DNA of 64,000 nt from Aphrocallistes beatrix. Lineage: Eukaryota > Porifera > Hexactinellida > Sceptrulophora > Aphrocallistidae. A program made the translations under genes and the position numbers. The stretch covers positions 3,805,925 to 3,869,924 of the forward strand of contig OY725488.1 of the NCBI GenBank assembly GCA_963281255.1. The letters are read 5' to 3'. Below, in pieces: positions 31,361-41,969 of this stretch (its first letter is position 1; every line of letters starts with the position of its first letter). The notes beneath the pieces were generated by a model, which made no database searches, had not been told where the DNA came from, and worked only from the letters and a program-made list of their open reading frames with translations.

Positions 31361-31560
31361 TCTTATATATTAAAATGCTAGGATTTTTTTTTTTTTGTAT
31401 TTGTCCGAATTGATTGAAGAATTGGGAAGTCATAGAGGTGTGAAAATTGGCATGTAGGTGTCTAATGATATGACTACGATTACGTTCTAAGATCTAAGCG
31501 AAATTTTCACATCTCTGCAAAAAAAAATGGAAAACAATTTGTGTTTTTCGTAGTCATTCA
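31361..31560 (+). repeat. Helitron 5' end, different family
   Basis: Begins TCTTATATATTAAAATGCTA after A, then a T-run, then TCCGAATTGATTGAAGAATTG and TGAAAATTGGCATGTAGGTG. The layout is that of the main family's 5' region (start, low-complexity tract, GAATTGATTGAAGAA, GGCATGTGGG) but the sequence is clearly diverged. No matching 3' end was found. Confidence 0.6.
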
Positions 31561-32633
31561 TTATTTGGAGATAATGTAAATTCTTGAAATAATTTATTGT
31601 TTAATATTCTATTATTCTGGTACATATAATGATATTGTATACTAGATCAGAAACATAGAATGTCATTGGAATGGGTGTATCAATGATAACTGATACGTGT
31701 GAGATTAACATTCCAATGTAATTGGAATGTAGTTTGTGATAAACAAAACAAGATTATTAAATCCTCGTTTTAAAATTAGATCGTATGCATCAAGCAAACC
31801 ACAAAAATATGAAATTCAAATTTTAGGCTTTTCTTAGTTACTAGACTGCAAATTGAATGAGCTATTGAATAATTAAATATTTATGTAAGCATTCTAATTT
31901 GTGCTTAAAAACTTCCATACAGTGTCTACTAAAGACTGGATAGATAACATTATAAGGGGCAGGCTTTATATTTTGATAGTTACGATACGAAGATTGTGTG
32001 TCCAAAAATTGATATTTCGGATTTTGACCGCACATGCTACTTTGAGCTTAAGTAATATGAGCATAATATTTTGCAGAGTGAATACTTATGCAATAGACTA
32101 AAACTTCAATTTCAAAAAAGGGCATATCAAAGGCAAATAAATCATATCTATTTTTGGAGTCAAAAGATGCAGAAATAGCTGTTATAGTAGATGGAATACC
32201 TCACTAATTGGGGGCATGAATGACCCCGGTTTCGTGCTTTACGAATAGGGAACAGTTTGACTAAATTTGGCTTAAAATTCATATTATACACATTCGATTT
32301 ACTCATTTTATAGTCTTTCAACTCAATTACACTATTTAAAAGTTAAATATTTTTAACCCGTGATACCTAGTGTCACTAACACCATCATATATAGTAGCAC
32401 TAATTTATGGTATGTAGCACAGTGAAGTAAATGTTCAAATATTTATGTTTGATGAAGAGTAATTGAATTGAGAGCTTATAAGGTTCGTAATTTGAATGTG
32501 AAGAAAACGAATTTAAAATAAAAATTTCTGCATTTGTTACAGATTAAAAATTGTTGACTTCATAAATAATTTAGTTTTGCAACTATTTGATGAAAATTTT
32601 GAGGTGTACGAATACATTTGGTAAGATATACGA

Positions 32634-33826
32634 AATAACATTATTTAGTTTAGGTAAATTATACTAGATCAAAGATCAAAATATGCGGGGGGATTATATT
32701 AGTACCTCATCTATTAAGTGGGCGGGATACGTTTCCCCGTTCTCTCCAGGGATCAATGCCCATGTTTCCATGCATGACATTTTATATTACTTTGGATGTA
32801 AATAGCATTAGTCAAGAGGTATCCGAATCTAGTCTAGCAAAATGATTCTCTGAACTTTTAACCTAAATCTCAGGGTGACTATGGATCCTCCACTGTGTGT
32901 AACTCAAGAAATCTAAAATTATAATGTATATTATGATAAAGGCATATTTCCAACTTCATTATCAAAACTTGACATTAAATTTTTAATGTACGTAATATGA
33001 TCTGTAAAAATTACAATAGTAAATGATTAATGAAGGCGAGAAGCCAAGATTTACTGTTACTGCCATAGGAGAATTTGATACTACAGTGATATAATTCCAC
33101 TTTCTGAAGTGCATTAATTGGACTTAACTAAGAGATTTGAATCATTTGATAACAGCGCTCTTATATATATATTTTAACTAAACTACTTGATAAATGGGGG
33201 GTACGGCTTCCAGTTCAAATATTATGATGAAATCTCATTTCAGCCTAGTTTAATAGAGAAACTGTATTATATCAAGCGTCGATATAGCATATTTAATTCA
33301 TTTAAAGTCTGATAAGATGAAATTGAGACTTGTTTTTAAAACAATGCTACTAATACATATGAACCAATATTATCTAAGTGTTGCTTGATTGTTACTTGTG
33401 TGTAAAGTCTAATATTTAATCTTGAATCCTTTAGTCTGGGCACACATTTTCGACATTTTGGCATAGATTGCCTAAAAGATCTCAAAAATCCAGTTCTATC
33501 GGATCCCAAATTCGGTGCAGGCTTACTTCCAGTTCATTAAAATTAGAAGAAGGCTCCAAACTCATTTGACGTTTGACTCAAGCCCACAAATTTTCAATCG
33601 GGTTAGATCTGGGCTACAAGACGTTCAATTGTAATATTCTCAGTTTCCTGTTCCTGATTTCCTCTGAATATCATCATTATGACTCAATAATCGCACTAAG
33701 CGATAAACAGTGCTTCTTGGAATAGCTGTTCTCCGATGAATTGCAGCTCCATTTCTATTACCAGAAGAAGAATATTTAGATTGTTTCTATACATTCTAAT
33801 TCTGTCGTCTTCAATTTTAGTAATTA
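32634..33826. other. Intergenic, nothing recognised
   Basis: A region near 33420-33640 has weak Tc1-like wording on the minus strand (short HTH-like pieces) but too many breaks for a call. Confidence 0.35.
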
Positions 33827-34027
33827 TAAGCGCGCTTCGCTTACTTGTGCTGCGCGGCTGGCGGACACTTTGTTTCCACAAAAGGCATCCTTCGGACCCT
33901 AGCCTCACATTGGTTTACTAGAAAGTAGTAAACATCTCTAAATACATGTGTCTTGCTACTATAATCGATATCACTCGAAAAATCACAATTTTCTAAATTT
34001 TTAATATTTTGATGAATACTAATGACG
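33827..34027 (-). repeat. Helitron 3' portion
   Basis: Minus-oriented 3' end (CTTA terminus) through the TCATTAGTATT block, then truncated. The next copy starts 10 bases later. Confidence 0.75.
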
Positions 34028-34038
34028 TATATATTTAT

Positions 34039-34309
34039 ACAAGCGCGCTTCGCTTGCTTGCGCTGCGCGGTTGCCAGATACTTTGTGACGCCGGAGGCGC
34101 CCTTTGGGCGCCTATAACCACAATTAGTTAATTATAAGGGAGATAGCATCTCTAATTACGTCTGCCCTACTGTTATAATCGATAGCGCACGAAAAATCAC
34201 CAAATATGTCAATTTTTATAATTTTGATGCATAATGATGACGTCATAACAGAGTGATGAGTCATCATATTTGTATTAGAGCTGTATCATATGTGAGATTT
34301 ATTAATATA
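34039..34309 (-). repeat. Helitron 3' half
   Basis: Minus-oriented, from CTTG to the ATGATGACGTCATAAC block; interrupted at 34310 by a pogo/Tigger-type end. Confidence 0.78.
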
Positions 34310-34376
34310 CAGGTATCCCTCGTCGTTCGCGGGGGTTACGTTCTTGAGAATTGCCGCGAATGGCAAAATCGTATAT
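34310..34376. repeat. Pogo/Tigger-like terminal fragment
   Basis: CAGGTATCCCTCGTCGTTCG then CGGGGGTTACGTTC and CCGCGAATGGC: the form of Tigger-type ends. No second end was found. Confidence 0.6.
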
Positions 34377-34786
34377 ATATAGAGGAACAACATCTCTAAA
34401 TACGTCTGTCTTACTGTTATAATCGATATCACTCAAAAACCACCAAATGTATCAATTTTTACAATTTTGATGCGCAATGATGACGTCATAACAGAGTGAT
34501 GAGTCATCATTTTTACGATAGTTGTTTCATATGTGGGATATGTTAATATACACATTCTATTAAATCTCAGCCTGCAATCACCTGAAATGGCTGAGTTATA
34601 GTCGAAAACTGAAATTTCAAATTATAAAAGAAGTGACAAAGACGTCATAATTCCATGATGAGTCGACATTTTCGTCTGAGGTCAGAACTTACTGGCGCCA
34701 TAGCCAAAAGACTCCCACATGCCCCAAATCAGGTTTCTGTGCATGGAGTTTCTTCAATCAATTCGTTACAGATAGATATATATATA
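34377..34786 (-). repeat. Helitron, 5' two-thirds
   Basis: Continues the family from the ATCTCTAAATACG block to AATTCGTTACAGA and a TA tract. The 5' end that follows (34792) is in plus orientation, so orientation switches inside the microsatellite. Confidence 0.75.
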
Positions 34787-34791
34787 TATAT

Positions 34792-34825
34792 CCTTACTAT
34801 TAAACTCGATTAATGTAAATATATA
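34792..34825 (+). repeat. Helitron 5' end fragment
   Basis: TCCTTACTATTAAACTCGAT in plus orientation, followed by TA-rich sequence and the small MITE. Confidence 0.65.
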
Positions 34826-34912
34826 TAGTAGATCTCGGTTAGTACGTACCCCTCTGGAAGCGGGAAAAGGTACGTACTATCCGTAAGTACGTACTAACCG
34901 AGTTCTACTGTA
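34826..34912. mobile_element. 87-bp pogo-like MITE
   Basis: Nearly all inverted repeat: GTAGATCTCGGTTAGTACGT at left and ACTAACCGAGTTCTACTG at right, flanked by TA. Confidence 0.75.
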
Positions 34913-34917
34913 TACAC

Positions 34918-35038
34918 AAGCGGGCTTTTAATCTGAGGTCAGAACTTAGTGGAGCCATAGCCAAATGCCTCCCACATTCCAAATCAGCTTTCTATGCCTG
35001 GCAGTTTCTTCAATCAATTCGTAACATATATATCTACG
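34918..35038 (-). repeat. Helitron with large internal deletion
   Basis: 3' CTTG and CCCGC lie directly beside the AACTTAGTGGAGCC 5'-region block. All middle sequence is missing. Confidence 0.7.
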
Positions 35039-35064
35039 TATATCTACTACATATATATATATAC

Positions 35065-35506
35065 AAGCGCGCTTCGCTTGCTTGCGCTGCGCGACTGGCG
35101 GACACTTCGTGTCCGCCGGAGGCTCCCTTCGGTCGCCTGGTGTCACATCGGTTAATTATAAGGGAGATAACATCTCTAAATATGTCCATCTTAGTGTTAT
35201 TAAAATCGATTTCACTCGAAAAATCACCAAATTTGTCAATTTCAAAATTTTTGATGCGTAATGATGACGTCATAACAAAGTGATGAGTCATCATTTTTTA
35301 TGATAGTCGCAGCATATGTGAGACATGTTAGTATACAGATTCTATTAAAATTTCAGCCTTCTATCTCCTATAATGGCTGAGTTATGCCCGAATAACTGTG
35401 TTGCTTAACTTTTAAAAATGTGACAATGACGTCATAATTCCATGATGAGTCGACATTTTGCTCTGAACTCAGAACTTACTGGAGCCATAGCCAAAAGACT
35501 CCCACA
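35065..35506 (-). mobile_element. Helitron running into the assembly gap
   Basis: Minus-oriented from CTTG to the CTTTTGGCTATGG block, then N. Confidence 0.82.
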
Positions 35507-35706
35507 NNNNNNNNNNNNNNNNNNNNNNNNNNNNNNNNNNNNNNNNNNNNNNNNNNNNNNNNNNNNNNNNNNNNNNNNNNNNNNNNNNNNNNNNNNNNNN
35601 NNNNNNNNNNNNNNNNNNNNNNNNNNNNNNNNNNNNNNNNNNNNNNNNNNNNNNNNNNNNNNNNNNNNNNNNNNNNNNNNNNNNNNNNNNNNNNNNNNNN
35701 NNNNNN
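35507..35706. other. Assembly gap (200 N)
   Basis: Exactly 200 unknown bases. Length is probably nominal. Confidence 0.99.
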
Positions 35707-36165
35707 AGATGTTATCTCCCTTATAATTAACCGATGTGACACCAGGCGACCGAAGGGAGCCTCCGGCGGACACGAAGTGTCCGCCAGTCGCGCAGCGCAA
35801 GCAAGCGAAGCGCGCTTGTATATATATATATGTAGTAGATATACGTAGATATATATGTTACGAATTGATTGAAGAAACTGCCAGGCATAGAAAGCTGATT
35901 TGGAATGTGGGAGGCATTTGGCTATGGCTCCACTAAGTTCTGACCTCAGATGAAAATGTTGACTCATCATGGAATTATGACGTCCATTTTTAGAATATGA
36001 TGTTTCAGTTTTTAGGCTATAACTCAGCCATTTTAGGTAATAGAAGTAAGACAATTTTAATAAATTGTGTGTATTGATAGTGCTTAAATATAATACAACT
36101 CTCATCAAAAAAATGATGGCTGATCATTCTGTACACATCAAAATTTGAAAAATAGAGAAATTAGT
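35707..36165 (+). mobile_element. Helitron pieces right of the gap, mirror image of the left flank
   Basis: 35707-35819 is a Helitron 3' end and 35849-36165 a second copy's 5' region with an ATGACGTC block. Positions 35707-35941 are an exact inverted copy of about 34942-35176; past CCTCAGAT the two diverge. Confidence 0.8.
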
Positions 36166-36394
36166 GAGGAAATATTCAACTTTAAAGCAACGTATCTGGA
36201 TTTTAAGCTCATGAAGCCAAAGTTGGTGCCATTCTGCGCTGATTGCAATCAAGAGAAGGACGACAAATGAGTACAAACATCGAGAAGGAAAGGTGTTTTC
36301 AACTTCAGATAGACAAAAATATATCTGGTCCAAAATAACAGAAAAATATTTTTACATAAAATGCGCCTTATTTAAGCAGAATAATTGCAAGGAA

Positions 36395-36610
36395 CTAACA
36401 AATTAATTCGAGAAACTGAAGACTACCATTCAAGATTAAAATCAATAATAAAAACTAGCCATTCCAGAATTTGGACGTTTCTTGATACACTAAACGAAGT
36501 TGTTCAAGACACAGACAATGAAATGGGTCACTTCCTTTTTTGAAAGAAATTACTAGGCAAAAGAAAGGACAGGAATCAGAAACGATGAATGTTGAAGAAA
36601 ACATAAGCAG
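36395..36610 (+). pseudogene. MULE-like transposase C-terminal remnant
   Basis: The plus-strand frame contains EDYHSRLKSII and SHSRIWTFLDTL, the form found near the C-terminus of MULE transposases (helical Asn/His motif, then His-x-x-Ile-Trp-x-Phe). Stops interrupt both sides. It is truncated on the right by the TTAA-flanked element. Confidence 0.45.
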
Positions 36611-36617
36611 AAGTTAA

Positions 36618-38547
36618 GGATACCGCCCGTGAAAAACCCATAGGTTTGGCTTACAGCATATATCAAGAATAGAGATATATAAGATGTTAAGCGTGGGCAG
36701 GTAGTGCAATTAAAAAATATTGAGACATGCCAAACAGTTTTTGGTTCGCATTTTTAGTTTTTGAGTTACAGCGTCTCAAAGTCGGTTTTTTTCTGTTTTT
36801 CCCTAGCACATCTTAATGGTAAGCCCTCCTCCACTCTGTGATTTTTTTGAAACACATGTTTGGATCAAATGCTTCGAAAATTTATTCATATATAGTTTAT
36901 AAAATTTGGAATCGCATAGAACCAAAAGAAAGTTAAAATAATCAAAATTGTTAATTTTATAGGGGTTTGAAAAAAAATTGCCAAAAAACGGCGAAAAAAG
37001 CCAGATTTTCTTTGGAAATCACCAATAAAATCACAAATTTATAAGATATCGAAAATCGAGTGGTCCTACGCTCACCGCCTAATGATATGGAACAACTCCT
37101 GAAATTTTCAAACCTCTATCTCAAAGCAATTTTGAGTTAAAATTTTTGAAAGAGCGACAATTTTGGAATTTTAAAGTCCCGAGATATAGGGATTTGAAGT
37201 TTTGATGTTATGAACGATGTAAAATGACCTATTAACAATAAATAAAAGCATCCATGGGCATTTAATCGCATGTATAGTGATGAATTAGATGTATTTCAAC
37301 AGATTTTGGTGAAAATAGCAAAATTATACTGAAAATTCACAAATTACCTTGAGGCCTCTAACCCCGAATATTTTGAACCAATTAGGGAATATAATTCATA
37401 TTCCTAGCACTACAAAGTATAATACATCGGTTTAGAATGAATAAAGAGCTTCTAAAAAGTATATTAGGAAGTTAGAGCGAGAGTCTACGACTTTTAGTTT
37501 TCAAGTTAGGATTTTCGAAAAATGCTACGTCATCACGTGATAAAAATTTAAAACTTAGCATTCCTTTCCATGTAGTACACTTATTATTTAAGAATCAGAT
37601 ATATACCGTCTTGAAAAGTATATTAGGAATTGAGAGCTAAGAATTTGGGTGTATATTTCCCGAGATATGGAGGAATCTGTTTTTGGACCATAAATGGGGG
37701 GCTTTGACCTAATTTTGGAGATAAATGCTTTGAACTTCCGAAATAATCATGTTGAGTGCTTCAAAATTTCTGTATACATTGCTAGTGACTATTGCATTGT
37801 TTTTTGAGTATAATAGCTACTTTCGGGAACTTATTTCATGACAAGATTCGCCATTTTCTATTATATTCAAAGTTCTCCATAGAATTTGTATTACAATAAA
37901 ATAGATGATAAGTCAAGAAATATTTACTTTTTGACAAAGAGATGTTTGAGGAACCTATATATTATCATATATATCCTTTCATTTAAGATTATAATAGATT
38001 ATATATCTTCAATAGTTTTTAAGCATTGACATCGAGCACTTTCGGGGCCATAGAGAGGTTTGATGTCCGAACTTGACCTACAATATACTATAACTTACGA
38101 ACTAATGGTCGGATCTGAACAAATTTTTTTAAAAACTGTTCAGAATTCTTTTCTATACACAATAGCTAATATCACAATTGCCATTTCCCGAGCATTTTAG
38201 AAATGAAGTCCCTCATAAAGATATTTTTGATTGGATTTTAAGTGCCTCTTTTTCTAAATTCATCTGTTTTATAATATTTAAAGGGGCCAAAACCATTTTG
38301 AGGTTTATATAATTGAAAAAATATCAGATAAGTTAGAAAATAATTGATGAATGCGCCGCAAAACCACGAATAACTTTCCGAATTTTAGTACGACTGAGCT
38401 TTAGGTGCTCAGTTCTAGAATATCAAAATAAATACCGTCCAACAATTACGATTAGATGGTAGACTACTCAATAATCCGATGGAATTAGCAATAAAAAATT
38501 TCACCATTTTTTTTTATGTCAGGCGATGTTTTTCGAGGGCGGTATCC
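36618..38547. mobile_element. 1.93-kb TTAA-flanked non-coding element
   Basis: Inverted ends GGATACCGCCCGTGAAAAA and TTTTTCGAGGGCGGTATCC, flanked by TTAA at 36614-36617 and 38548-38551. TTAA duplication is typical of piggyBac and Kolobok. No coding frame. This is the most complete member of the long repeat family also seen at 9.3-11.3, 14.1-15.0 and 60.6-62.1 kb. Confidence 0.78.
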
Positions 38548-38639
38548 TTAAGGGAGGGAAATTCACAGCATTGGAATCTGTTCATGCAATCAGCCATACT
38601 ATCGGCAAAATTAATATAGATGACACTTACTATTAGCGA

Positions 38640-38850
38640 TTCAGAATATTCTGAAGATGATAATGAAAGTCCTAATGAAGGGAATAATTGTGTCGTGTGT
38701 CTTTCATCACGAACAACAACTTGGATTTTAATGCCATGTCGCCATGCATGCTGTTATTCAAACTGTAGCCAATAAATTGAACAGTTGGCACAATCTTTCC
38801 CTGTTGGTCGTTCCAATATCGAAACTAGATTCCAAATATTTGTATAAATA
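38640..38850 (+). pseudogene. Broken RING-finger (C3HC4) fragment
   Basis: Plus-strand frame: NCVVCLSSRTTTWILMPCRH, then CCYSNC, a stop, and PVGRSNIETRF. This is the C-terminal RING layout of E3 ligases with a terminal RING (CGRF1 or IAP type), ending in the usual Cys-Pro-x-Cys-Arg. Here the stop and the loss of the last two Cys (FPVGR) break it. A GC donor is not evident. Probably a gene fragment caught among repeats. Confidence 0.5.
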
Positions 38851-39546
38851 GTATGCATAATTGGTAATTTATTCCTTTCTTTCGTCTTGCTCATTCATTT
38901 TATAAGCTATCATTTCTTAGAGTGCTGTGTTTTTACTTTTACTAAGTTTAGTAAATAGTTTCATCAAACTAGTATCTTCAGAAATAATTGTTAAATACAT
39001 TAATGATTGAATGGGAACACATTGTATAAGAAATAATCGATTCTGACTTGTAGAAACAGTCTGAAAAACGATTCTGACTTATAACAACAGTCTGAAAATC
39101 ACTAAATTTGTCACAAATATCGCATATTGAGCAATCATATGATGACTAATCGAAATTTTAACAACTGATATGGGTACTTTGACACTATATTTATACATAC
39201 GGGTATTACATTCCCAAGCTCTATTGTGCTTGGTTAATGATTTAAGGCAGCTCATGTATTATTCAACCGTCTTCTACCACATCCCTAGTCCTAAATCCTC
39301 AAGATACTGTGAGGCCTTATTTGCAGTAGGATATGTCTTAAAAAATATACTCTTTTTATTGTCTTAAATAATATACTCTTTTTATTATGTATATAAAGTA
39401 CTTACCATGTTTGCCTATTCAATCATAATTCTATAATTAATTTACCATCGATTTCAGAATTTGTTGTTCAATTCAAGAACTACCACAAATAGAATTACTA
39501 TATGATATCACAAAAGTATAGTTTAAAATAAGATCAACTATTGAAA
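38851..39546. other. Intergenic, nothing recognised
   Basis: Contains a 23-bp near-tandem duplication (AATATACTCTTTTTATT twice) near 39343-39390. Confidence 0.45.
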
Positions 39547-39551
39547 CTACA

Positions 39552-39814
39552 AGCGTGCTTCGCTTGCTTGCGTTGCACGGTTGGCTGACACTTTGTCTGT
39601 CGGAGGCGCCCTTTGGGCGCCTGGACTCACATTGATAAATTATAAAGAAGAAAGCATCTCTAAATATATCTGTCTTACTGTTAAATTCGAGATCACTCGA
39701 AAAATCAAAATCAGCTTTCTGTACTAGGACGTTTCTTCAATCAATTCGTCACAGATATATACTACATATATATATATATATATACACATTAATCAGTTTC
39801 AATAGTAAGGATTG
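39552..39814 (-). repeat. Helitron with internal deletion
   Basis: Minus-oriented with both ends (CAAGCGTGCTTCGC at left, TAGTAAGGA at right) but the middle 300 bp removed; the deletion joins CGAAAAATCA to AAATCAGCTTTC. Confidence 0.8.
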
Positions 39815-39829
39815 TGATGGTCCTCTGTG

Positions 39830-40150
39830 TATAAATTTTTAATCTCATATATAAGTATATACTTTCTATTTTCATTACTTTGAGGCTATTTATAGTATCG
39901 AAGAGCACAAACAAGAGCTGGAATAGAGGCCAAACATTTCCAATAACCGAACTTTGGCCACTGGACAATTGGATCAACGCATCCTTTAAATGTACTGAGG
40001 GGGTTGTAATTCTCCAAATCCATTCATTCCTTATGTAACCTGAGAGATGCTCTTCAACGGGTATCCCAGCACTAGCTTCGAACAGAAGTTGTTCTACTTG
40101 GGAAAATGTTTGACATCCTTTCTGATGTAAAATTTTGCATACAGCTAGAT
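39830..40150 (-). CDS. Unidentified open frame
   Basis: The minus strand is open for about 105 residues without an ATG at the left: it includes YLAVCKILHQKGCQTFS, LLFEASAGIPVEEHL and IRNEWIWRITTPS. The composition looks protein-like rather than chance. I do not recognise the family. It may be an exon of a host gene or of a transposon. Confidence 0.3.
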
Positions 40151-40345
40151 AATAATTACTCTACCAAATTTTTCGAAGAGCTAAGCTAATTTTTCACACC
40201 TCGCTGAGTTAGATGACAAATTGTGCTTACCAATGACATACTTGCCAATTGTCCCGCTTTTTTCACTCTCTATTGAGCAAAATATCTCGATTGTCCCTCT
40301 TTTACATGAAATCACCGTTATATCCCGCTTTTATGTTGTATATAC

Positions 40346-40530
40346 AGTGCCCGGACAAAAGTATTCGACCACCACAGAAACCGCCATACAAATAGTATTA
40401 AAGTGGGTCTATTCATAAAGGAATATGTACTCAAACTGTAAGGAATACTCCATTTTTTATTTCAAATTCGTAAACTACACATTCTAATTACTCATAATTG
40501 ATAGCCTCAGCTTAATAGTGCCTACAATTT
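40346..40530. repeat. Tc1-type MITE, left part
   Basis: CAGTGCCCGGACAAAAGTAT onward is nearly identical to 60960-61120, then diverges after AGCCTCAGCTTAAT. Confidence 0.8.
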
Positions 40531-41767
40531 TTATACGTAATGCATAATATTGTTAACTTCAGTCTGGGCCGCTGAGAAAATTAAAAGACCAGGGTCAGCA
40601 CGTATCGATGGGCCAGATCAAATGCATATAAAATTTTGCACACTAAAGGAATATTGCACAAAATTCCACGAAAATACATATGATCACGTTATTTAACAAA
40701 GCCTACCGAAATGTACCACAGTGGTCCAACTTTATGGCCTCTTTCCCATTTTAAACGGCTGGAGACATCCGCGATATCGCGAGGTTTCGATAATCTAGGG
40801 TTAAGGTTGGTGTTTCCCATGCGAAACTTGTTTTTTATTAAAAATGTGCCCAAATTGCTTTTTTTATCATTTTTAGATCCTTATAGGGGTTCTAAACAAT
40901 AATCCCGATTTTTATAACTCCAGCCCCAATATTTCGCCACTTTGAGCCACTTGTATCACCTGGTGTCGCTCTAAAAACGACACATTTTAAATGCGAAATG
41001 TCCCACAGCTATAACTTCTTTTAACAGTGCCAGATCATCTTTTTAATGCTGAATTCATGCTCAGCACTAGATTTCCAGCAATTTATATATATATTGACCA
41101 TATTTGGAAACATTTTTGTTTGACCATGCCTATCAACGTCCAGGATTTTTTTCACATCCCTGACCGTTGCTAGGAAAAGACAACCAAAATATTCTCCAAA
41201 TATGGTCAATATATATATCAAATTGCTGGCAATTTAGTGCTGAGCACGAATTGTATTAAAACAACGACCTGGCATAGTCAAAAAAAGTTATAGATATGGG
41301 ATTTCGGTGGATACTATCGGACATGGTCATTTTTGGGTCTCCAGTCATAACTGACAACACTTTTGATGGTGTCATGATGTGAAAATATTTGATATGCCAT
41401 ATTTTGTAGTTAATTACTACTATAAGTTGTTGATTTAGAATGTTTGAATGTTATTTAATTCTAGGATACAGTAAAAACTAATGCAAATCAAGCCTTCCCG
41501 AAGAAAATTGCTTTGTAGCATGTTTTTAGCATTAAAAATATCAATTTTACAAAGGAAGAATCTTTAGTTGCAAAGGTCGTAGAGTAAAAAGCTCGACAGT
41601 TTTGGAAAGATCTCGTCACGTAGAACAAAATGAAACAGATTTTCGATATTCTACTTTACAAATACGTTAACAGGTTTTAGGACTTATTTTGCAGTTTACC
41701 TACATATAAAGATAAATTCGATTTCTTTTATTATTCATTTCAATGTAGTTAGCCTATTTTATACATA
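40531..41767. other. Intergenic apart from the foldback element
   Basis: No genes were recognised on either strand. Confidence 0.4.
41003..41306. mobile_element. Foldback MITE
   Basis: Arms 41003-41112 and 41192-41306 are inverted copies (AGCTATAACTTC and GAAATATGG-type inner block CCAAATATGGTCAATATATA). The centre is 80 bp, with no coding. Confidence 0.75.
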
Positions 41768-41955
41768 CAGTCGACTCCGCTTAATAGGGGCACATCGGTC
41801 AGAGGATATTTTGACCCGATTAAGCGGAGAACCCTATTAACCGAAAATATTTTGTATTAGCTTCTATGTGTGAGAGCTATTCTGGTCCTACCAAAAGTGG
41901 CCCGATTAAGCGGCTGATCCGATTAAACAGTGGCCCTATTAAGCGGAGTCGACTG
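41768..41955. mobile_element. 188-bp pogo-like MITE with TA duplication
   Basis: CAGTCGACTCCGCTTAATAG at left and its complement CTATTAAGCGGAGTCGACTG at right, flanked by TA on both sides. The inner repeats (CCGATTAAGCGG) occur several times. Confidence 0.85.
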
Positions 41956-41969
41956 TACTTGTATATTGA

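Larger units (their letters stand above)
28349..32250 (-). mobile_element. DNA transposon with long (about 0.5-kb) inverted repeats
   Basis: 28349-28850 and 31830-32250 are inverted copies: outermost CTATTCGTAAAACACGAAAC versus its near-complement, then CCGGGGTCATTTCATGC, TATTCCATCTATTAGAAC, GTCTATTGCATAA and CACTGTATGGAAGTTTTTAA. A deletion shortens the right arm. The interior carries a decayed minus-strand gene (29022-31345), so this may be the remains of an autonomous element. Superfamily not assigned. Confidence 0.75.
28245..32633. mobile_element. Tc1-type MITE hosting nested transposons
   Basis: The outer ends TACACTGCCCTACCAAATGT (28245) and GTGTACGAATACATTTGGTA (to about 32633) belong to the same MITE family as 62154-62632. 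Its interior right half survives at 32260-32560. A foldback element of about 3.9 kb is inserted in it, and further elements lie within that. Confidence 0.75.

Noticed and set aside
34946-35936. Two identical 66-residue frames on opposite strands
   Set aside because: They are the two arms of the inverted duplication at the N gap, both Helitron sequence.
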